A stretch of 36,313 nt of DNA from positions 1 to 36,313 of the forward strand of contig CAZDHT010000021.1 of NCBI GenBank assembly GCA_964505325.1. Direction: 5' to 3'. How positions within the stretch are numbered: the first letter of the stretch is position 1; each line of letters begins with the position of its first letter. Below, in pieces: positions 32,064-36,313 of the stretch. A program made the position numbers and the translations under genes. The notes beneath the pieces were generated by a model, which worked only from the letters and a program-made list of their open reading frames with translations, had not been told where the DNA came from and searched no databases. Source of the DNA: CAZDHT01 sp964505325. GTDB lineage: Bacteria > Planctomycetota > PUPC01.

Positions 32064-32092
32064 ATTATCCGGGCCGCTCGGCCGCGATGCAA
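32064..32092 (-). promoter_or_regulatory. Promoter of the MBL-esterase-TIM-GH43 operon
   Basis: On the minus strand, TTGCAT (32092-32087), 17 nt, then GATAAT (32069-32064). Transcription would begin near 32057, 21 nt before the ATG. It lies back to back with the GH9 promoter, 11 bp away, so a regulator bound between them could control both units. Confidence 0.6.
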
Positions 32093-32102
32093 GCGCGGCC
32101 CC

Positions 32103-32130
32103 TTGCCCCCGCCCGACGGCGCAATATAAT
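32103..32130 (+). promoter_or_regulatory. Promoter of the first GH9 gene
   Basis: TTGCCC (32103-32108), 16 nt, then a perfect TATAAT (32125-32130). Transcription would begin near 32137, followed by the ribosome site AAGGGG and ATG 32161. Confidence 0.7.
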
Positions 32131-32160
32131 CCGGGATGCAATTCGGCCAAGGGGTATCGC

Positions 32161-34752
32161 ATGCACATGAAGAGGATGGCGCTCGCGTGGTGTATCTGCG
32201 CGCTGGGCGGCGCCGCGTTCGGCTATGGCGTCGACGGTAACTTGGGCCTGCGTTCGGCGGAGCGAATGAGCCCGACGAAGATCGTGCTTCGGTTCGGGCC
32301 CGCGGTCAGTGCCGGCGTGATCCCGAAGAAGGCGGCGATGTTCCAGGTAGTGAGCCCTACGGACTGGGAGTTTCAGTTGGGCGTGAACGCGGCCTCGGCC
32401 GCGGTGGTCAAGACGGAGCCCGACGCCGCGTACCCGGCTGGCTGGGCCGGGCCGAGGTTCCAGAAGATCACGGTCGAGGTGGTGTTGCCCGACGGCAAGC
32501 CGATGAAGCCGAAGCACCGCTACTGGATCCGCGTCAACTCGGCGTGGGTGGTCGGCTCGGCCATGCGGGGCAAGTGGATCGTTGCACCCGGCAAGACCCC
32601 GGGCGATGACCTGCTTCCGCGATACGGCATCCGCGAGCTGTCCGTCGTCTCGCCCCATGTCCTGCTGGTCACGACCGGGCCGGGGGTGGACCTCAAGCGA
32701 CTGTCCGACACCGCCAGCATCGGCGTGACTTCGCCCGACGACCCCGACTTCCGCGTCCCTGTGCATCCGATCAAGGTCGGCCGCCGCTCCAGCCTCGACG
32801 CCTACATCCCACGCGGCTGGCCGTGGAACTTCCTCCAGCGGCACGACATCTTCCTCGTGCTCGACCGCAAGCTGAAGAATGGTAAGACATACACCGTGGA
32901 CCTGAACGCGCGGCCGGGCCAGCCGGTCACCTGCGGGCGTGCGAAGATGACGCTGAAGTTCGACGCCCGGCGGTCGATCAACCTGGCCATCAAGGTCAAC
33001 CAGTACGGCTATCTGCCCGACGCGACGAAGTATGCCTACGTGGGGATGTGGATGGGCGACCTGAACGCGTGTGACTTCGGCCCGCATCTCAAGAGCGCCG
33101 AGGTCCGCGACGCGAAGACGCACGCGGTCGTTCTGCGCGGCACGCCAACGCTGCGACGGCGGGCGACGTATCAACTGATCAACGGCCGGCTCCTCCCCGA
33201 CCCGACGCGTGTCAAAGGCCCCGAGACCGTCTACAAGCAGGACCTCTCGTACGAGGACGTGTACCAGCTCGACCTGTCGGCGTTGAAGCACGAAGGGATG
33301 TATTACGTCGCCGTGCCAGGGATGGGCCGCAGCGTCGCGTTCCGTATCGCCAGGGACATCTACGCCGAGCCGTTCCGCGTCGTGATGAACGGCATCTTCC
33401 ACCAGCGGTGCGGGATCGAGCTGAAGGAGCCGTGGACGAAGCACTACCGGCCCGCCTGCCACCGCAACAAGACCGAGTACTCGACGTTTCGCCGCGGCGT
33501 CCATCGCGATCCGTGGAAGAACCTGCCCAAGCACGCCACCGACGGGAAGACCCACGACCTGTGGGGCGGGCACCACGACGCCGGTGACTGGAATCCCCGG
33601 GCGCATCTCGAGGTCGCCGAGGTCCTCTTCCTGCTCTACGAGCTGAACCCCGGCGCGTTCAAGGACGGCCAGCTCAACATCCCCGAGAACCGGAACGGCG
33701 TGCCCGACGTGCTCGACGAGGCGCACTGGGCGCTGGACCTGTGGACGCGGCTCCAGGACAAGGACGGCGGCGTGTGGCACGGCATCGAAAGCAACGGCGA
33801 TCCGCTGGAAGGGGACGCCCCCGCGACCGACCGGCTGCGCGAGTTCGCGTTTGCCAAGGACGCGGCGGGGTCGTACTGGTTCGCCGCTGTCGCCGCGCAG
33901 GCGTCCACCATCTGGAAAGCGCTGGGCCGCGCCAGGGAGGCCGACGCGTTCCTGTCGCGGGCGAAGCGCGCGTGGGATTGGGCGGAGAAGAACGGCGGCG
34001 GCGCCGAGCACGACCGCCACGTCTTCGCCGCGGCCATGCTCCTGCGGGCCACGGGCGAGCGGAAGTACGACGACGTGTTCAAGCAGCACTCGGTCTATAC
34101 GAAGGACCCGACCGCGCCCCCGGATCAATGGAAAAAGTACGACCAGGTATACGGCTCGTACTACTACGCGACGCTGCCCCGTGCCGACGCGAAGCTGCGG
34201 GCGACGATCGTCGCGGCGTTCGAGGCGCACTTCCGCGGGTGGGAGCGCGCCGCCGCCACCACGACGTATCGCTACATGCGGAGCCCCTACGCGCCGAACA
34301 CCTGGGGCACCGGCGGCCTGCCCAAGTGGCTGGTCAAGCCGGCGATGACGATGGCCCTCACCCGCGACGCCAAGCTCGGGCGGGCGTGCCGCAAGTGGAT
34401 CGCGCTCACCTGTGACTTCTCGCTCGGCTGCCATCCGATGAACCTGGTGTTCACGGCGGGCCTCGGGCAACGCTCCATCGCCGGTCCGTGGCACCACCTG
34501 ATGTGGAACAGCCCCGAGGGCGTCATCCCCGGCATCCAGACCGAGGCGGCGGGCGGGCGATGGATCGCCGGCCAGCACCCCGGCCGAGGCGGCATGGCCA
34601 AGTGGCCCGGGATGAGCCTCTATCCGCCGGGGCCCTGGCCGGACCTCTACAAGTATTCCGAGTTCGCCTCGCCCGGGATGAACGAGGGCGTGGTGACCAC
34701 CCAGGCGTTGACCGCCTTTGCCTACGGCCTGCTGCTTCCCGCCGTGAAATAG
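32161..34752 (+). CDS. Glycoside hydrolase family 9 enzyme, secreted
   Basis: This 863-residue protein has a signal peptide (MHMKRMALAWCICALGGAAFGYG), a long N-terminal beta-rich region (about 25-265) and an Ig-like domain of the cellulase N-terminal type (about 275-400, INLAIKVNQYGYLPDATKYAYVG). The GH9 alpha/alpha-barrel (about 410-863) follows. Catalytic motifs: HHDAGDW with Asp473 and Asp476 (base), CHPMNLVFTAGLGQRS with a conserved His/Arg cluster near GPWHHLMW, and Glu842 in MNEGVV (acid). GH9 enzymes cut beta-1,4-glucans or related beta-glycans by inversion; this one diverges from classic cellulases, so its substrate may be xyloglucan or another beta-glucan. ATG 32161 follows AAGGGG. 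A paralogue follows 89 bp later. Confidence 0.92.
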   Translation: MHMKRMALAWCICALGGAAFGYGVDGNLGLRSAERMSPTKIVLRFGPAVSAGVIPKKAAMFQVVSPTDWEFQLGVNAASAAVVKTEPDAAYPAGWAGPRFQKITVEVVLPDGKPMKPKHRYWIRVNSAWVVGSAMRGKWIVAPGKTPGDDLLPRYGIRELSVVSPHVLLVTTGPGVDLKRLSDTASIGVTSPDDPDFRVPVHPIKVGRRSSLDAYIPRGWPWNFLQRHDIFLVLDRKLKNGKTYTVDLNARPGQPVTCGRAKMTLKFDARRSINLAIKVNQYGYLPDATKYAYVGMWMGDLNACDFGPHLKSAEVRDAKTHAVVLRGTPTLRRRATYQLINGRLLPDPTRVKGPETVYKQDLSYEDVYQLDLSALKHEGMYYVAVPGMGRSVAFRIARDIYAEPFRVVMNGIFHQRCGIELKEPWTKHYRPACHRNKTEYSTFRRGVHRDPWKNLPKHATDGKTHDLWGGHHDAGDWNPRAHLEVAEVLFLLYELNPGAFKDGQLNIPENRNGVPDVLDEAHWALDLWTRLQDKDGGVWHGIESNGDPLEGDAPATDRLREFAFAKDAAGSYWFAAVAAQASTIWKALGRAREADAFLSRAKRAWDWAEKNGGGAEHDRHVFAAAMLLRATGERKYDDVFKQHSVYTKDPTAPPDQWKKYDQVYGSYYYATLPRADAKLRATIVAAFEAHFRGWERAAATTTYRYMRSPYAPNTWGTGGLPKWLVKPAMTMALTRDAKLGRACRKWIALTCDFSLGCHPMNLVFTAGLGQRSIAGPWHHLMWNSPEGVIPGIQTEAAGGRWIAGQHPGRGGMAKWPGMSLYPPGPWPDLYKYSEFASPGMNEGVVTTQALTAFAYGLLLPAVK

Positions 34753-34771
34753 CTCGCCCAGCGATCCGAGC

Positions 34772-34800
34772 TTGAACGCGGGGGCAATTTGTCATAACAT
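34772..34800 (+). promoter_or_regulatory. Candidate promoter of the second GH9 gene
   Basis: TTGAAC (34772-34777), 17 nt, then TAACAT (34795-34800). The RNA would start near 34807, before the ribosome site AAGGAGG (34831-34837). Read-through from the first GH9 gene is also likely. Confidence 0.5.
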
Positions 34801-34841
34801 CCCCGCTGCCCGGCGACAGTTCCTGTACCCAAGGAGGAGAC

Positions 34842-36313
34842 ATGGGACGCCTGCTACTCGCCGTTCTGTGGGTGTGCTTCGTGGCCGCGAACAGCGCCGG
34901 CGCGGCGACGGCGGAACGCGACCCGCTGCCGCCCGAGAAGGAGGGCAGATTTCCCGTGCACGTTCCGGCCTATGAGGGCGTGGACCAGATCCTGCTGCTC
35001 TCCAGCCGCTGGGTGATCGTGGCGACGACGAACATCAAGGAGGTCGTCGCACAGATCGAGAAGCTATCCGGCGGGAAGTACCTGAAGACCATCGCGACGT
35101 GGGAAGCCAGCGCCAAGGCCGGCAAGCCGAACTGGACCGCGTACAAGGGCCGCTGGAAGATCCGCGACACGCACATCGCCAAGGCGCGCGAGCTGGCCGG
35201 CGACTGGAAGCTCGGCGAGCCCGCCTTTTTTGCCGTTACCAGCGCCGACGACCCCGCCTACCGCGGCGGCAAGCGGCCGAGGCGCGTCGGGCGCGTGCCC
35301 GTGTCGCTCGGCGGCTCACGCGTTCGCGGCGGGCCCCAGGCGCACTACGCGCACTACTCGTACCTCGAGATGCCATCGCCGCTCCAGAACGGCAAGACGT
35401 ACACGGTCACGCTCGGCAACGGCAAGAAGGCGACGTTCCTCTACGACGAGATGCGGACGGTGTCGCGGGCGATCAAGGTGAACCAGGTCGGCTATCTGCC
35501 CGACGCCGCGAAGAAGTACGCCTACCTCGGCTGCCATCTCTACGAACACGGGCCGATGGACCTGTCGTACGCGAGGACGTTCAAGGTCGTCTCGGCCGCG
35601 GCCGGCAAGGTCGTCTACCAGGGCGCGGTCAAGCTCCGCGAGAAGAACCCGCTCTTCGCGCCGCGGCCGGACAAGGGCGACGACCCGAACACCCGCCCGC
35701 CCATCTGCGGCGAGGATGTGTACGAGATCGACCTCGGCGGGCTGAAGGAAGAAGGCGAGTTCTTCATCAGCGTCCCCGGCGTAGGGCGGTCGTGGACGTT
35801 CCGCCACGCCCGCGACGCCTACGGCGAGGCGTTCTACACGGCCGCCCGCGGCCTGTTCCACCAGCGCTGCGGCATCGCGCTCGAACGCAAGCACACGGCG
35901 TGGACGCGCGTCCGCTGCCACACCGACCCGGTCTACGAATGCGAGCACGTGCCGTTCGGCCCCGGCCAGTTCCACCGGCCCAAGGGCTACCAGATCTTCG
36001 ACGTGATCGGCGCCACGACGGACCTCTCGAGGCCGACGCGCGACGTTATCGGCGGCTGGCACGACGCCGCCGACTGGGACAGGAACATCTACCACTACTC
36101 GTGTGTCTTCGACATGCTCAACGCGTTTGAGCTGTTCCCGAAGAAGTTCACCGACGGCCAGCTCAACGTCCCGGAATCGGGCAACGGCATACCGGACATC
36201 CTCGACGAGGCGGAATTCGGTATCGAAGTGTGGAAGCGGAGCATGGACCGTCGGGGCGGCGTCTCGGGCATGGTGGAGACGAAGACGCATCCGAAGATGG
36301 ATGCCCGGGAACA
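34842..36313 (+). CDS. Second GH9 family enzyme, truncated by the window end
   Basis: The frame is open from ATG 34842 to the last base (490 codons, no stop). AAGGAGG 4 nt before the ATG is a near-perfect ribosome site. Residues 1-23 (MGRLLLAVLWVCFVAANSAGAAT) are a signal peptide. About residues 30-200 are beta-rich, and an Ig-like domain follows (about 208-330, AIKVNQVGYLPDAAKKYAYLG). The GH9 barrel starts near 340, with the catalytic-base motif GGWHDAADW (Asp408, Asp411). LNVPESGNGIPDILDEAEFGIEVWKRS matches LNIPENRNGVPDVLDEAHWALDLWTRL of the first enzyme, so the genes are tandem paralogues. The catalytic acid is beyond the window. The motif is DAAD here instead of DAGD. Confidence 0.92.
   Translation, partial: MGRLLLAVLWVCFVAANSAGAATAERDPLPPEKEGRFPVHVPAYEGVDQILLLSSRWVIVATTNIKEVVAQIEKLSGGKYLKTIATWEASAKAGKPNWTAYKGRWKIRDTHIAKARELAGDWKLGEPAFFAVTSADDPAYRGGKRPRRVGRVPVSLGGSRVRGGPQAHYAHYSYLEMPSPLQNGKTYTVTLGNGKKATFLYDEMRTVSRAIKVNQVGYLPDAAKKYAYLGCHLYEHGPMDLSYARTFKVVSAAAGKVVYQGAVKLREKNPLFAPRPDKGDDPNTRPPICGEDVYEIDLGGLKEEGEFFISVPGVGRSWTFRHARDAYGEAFYTAARGLFHQRCGIALERKHTAWTRVRCHTDPVYECEHVPFGPGQFHRPKGYQIFDVIGATTDLSRPTRDVIGGWHDAADWDRNIYHYSCVFDMLNAFELFPKKFTDGQLNVPESGNGIPDILDEAEFGIEVWKRSMDRRGGVSGMVETKTHPKMDARE

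Noticed and set aside
32065..34578. 837-codon open frame on the minus strand
   Set aside because: It is antisense to the first GH9 gene, which has signal peptide, promoter, ribosome site and catalytic motifs. The opposite frame has none of these.

Overview
The window is high-GC bacterial DNA that reads like a member of the Planctomycetota or a close PVC relative. This is inference from gene content, with no marker RNA gene to confirm it. The pointers are a PEP-CTERM sorting signal, a two-domain DUF4159 protein, a membrane-anchored prenyltransferase-repeat/HEAT protein, paired MoxR ATPases, a large secreted glycosidase cluster, and many intergenic palindromic repeats. I see no rRNA, tRNA, CRISPR array, transposase or integrase. 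Most transcription units start with a recognisable sigma70-type promoter (TTGnnn, 16-18 nt, TAnnnT), and I used these to choose several start codons.

Layout. Positions 1-4500: a palindromic repeat end, then two co-transcribed TPR proteins (the first a lipoprotein), then a Phd/VapC-type toxin-antitoxin pair on the minus strand with a promoter/operator. Positions 4500-8300: a nested inverted-repeat element, the NAD-dependent DNA ligase gene ligA, and a 1.2 kb gene-poor stretch. That stretch holds an orphan promoter with a dyad operator, a perfect 44-bp palindrome and a 13-unit heptamer repeat. Positions 8300-13600: a TrkH/KtrB-type potassium transporter converges on two minus-strand units, one of two MoxR ATPases and one of a WaaP/Kdo-type kinase with a SAM methyltransferase. 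Positions 13750-15600: a compact tail-to-tail restriction-modification pair, a beta-class DNA methyltransferase with a probably leaderless mRNA and a PD-(D/E)XK nuclease. Positions 15600-19600: a minus-strand unit of a DUF4159 protein, AnmK, a 4-oxalocrotonate tautomerase-like protein and MurQ; AnmK and MurQ are successive steps of peptidoglycan recycling.

Positions 19600-26000: a PEP-CTERM exported protein, a 53-residue zinc-ribbon microprotein, a FAD-dependent oxidoreductase and the prenyltransferase-repeat/HEAT protein. Positions 26000-36313: a carbohydrate locus. It holds a sialidase-like (BNR) protein divergent from a ThuA-like protein; a tightly coupled minus-strand operon of an MBL-fold protein, an alpha/beta-hydrolase esterase, a TIM-barrel-like protein of unknown function and a GH43 glycosidase; and, divergent from that operon, two consecutive GH9 genes, the second running off the window. 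Together they suggest breakdown of an esterified plant- or algal-type polysaccharide, with GH9 cutting the backbone and GH43 plus the esterase trimming side groups.

The most notable signals are the R-M pair with stops that share one CTAG; a palindromic repeat inserted in frame inside anmK that matches an intergenic hairpin 10 kb away; the 44-bp perfect palindrome; and the MITE-like nested inverted repeats.
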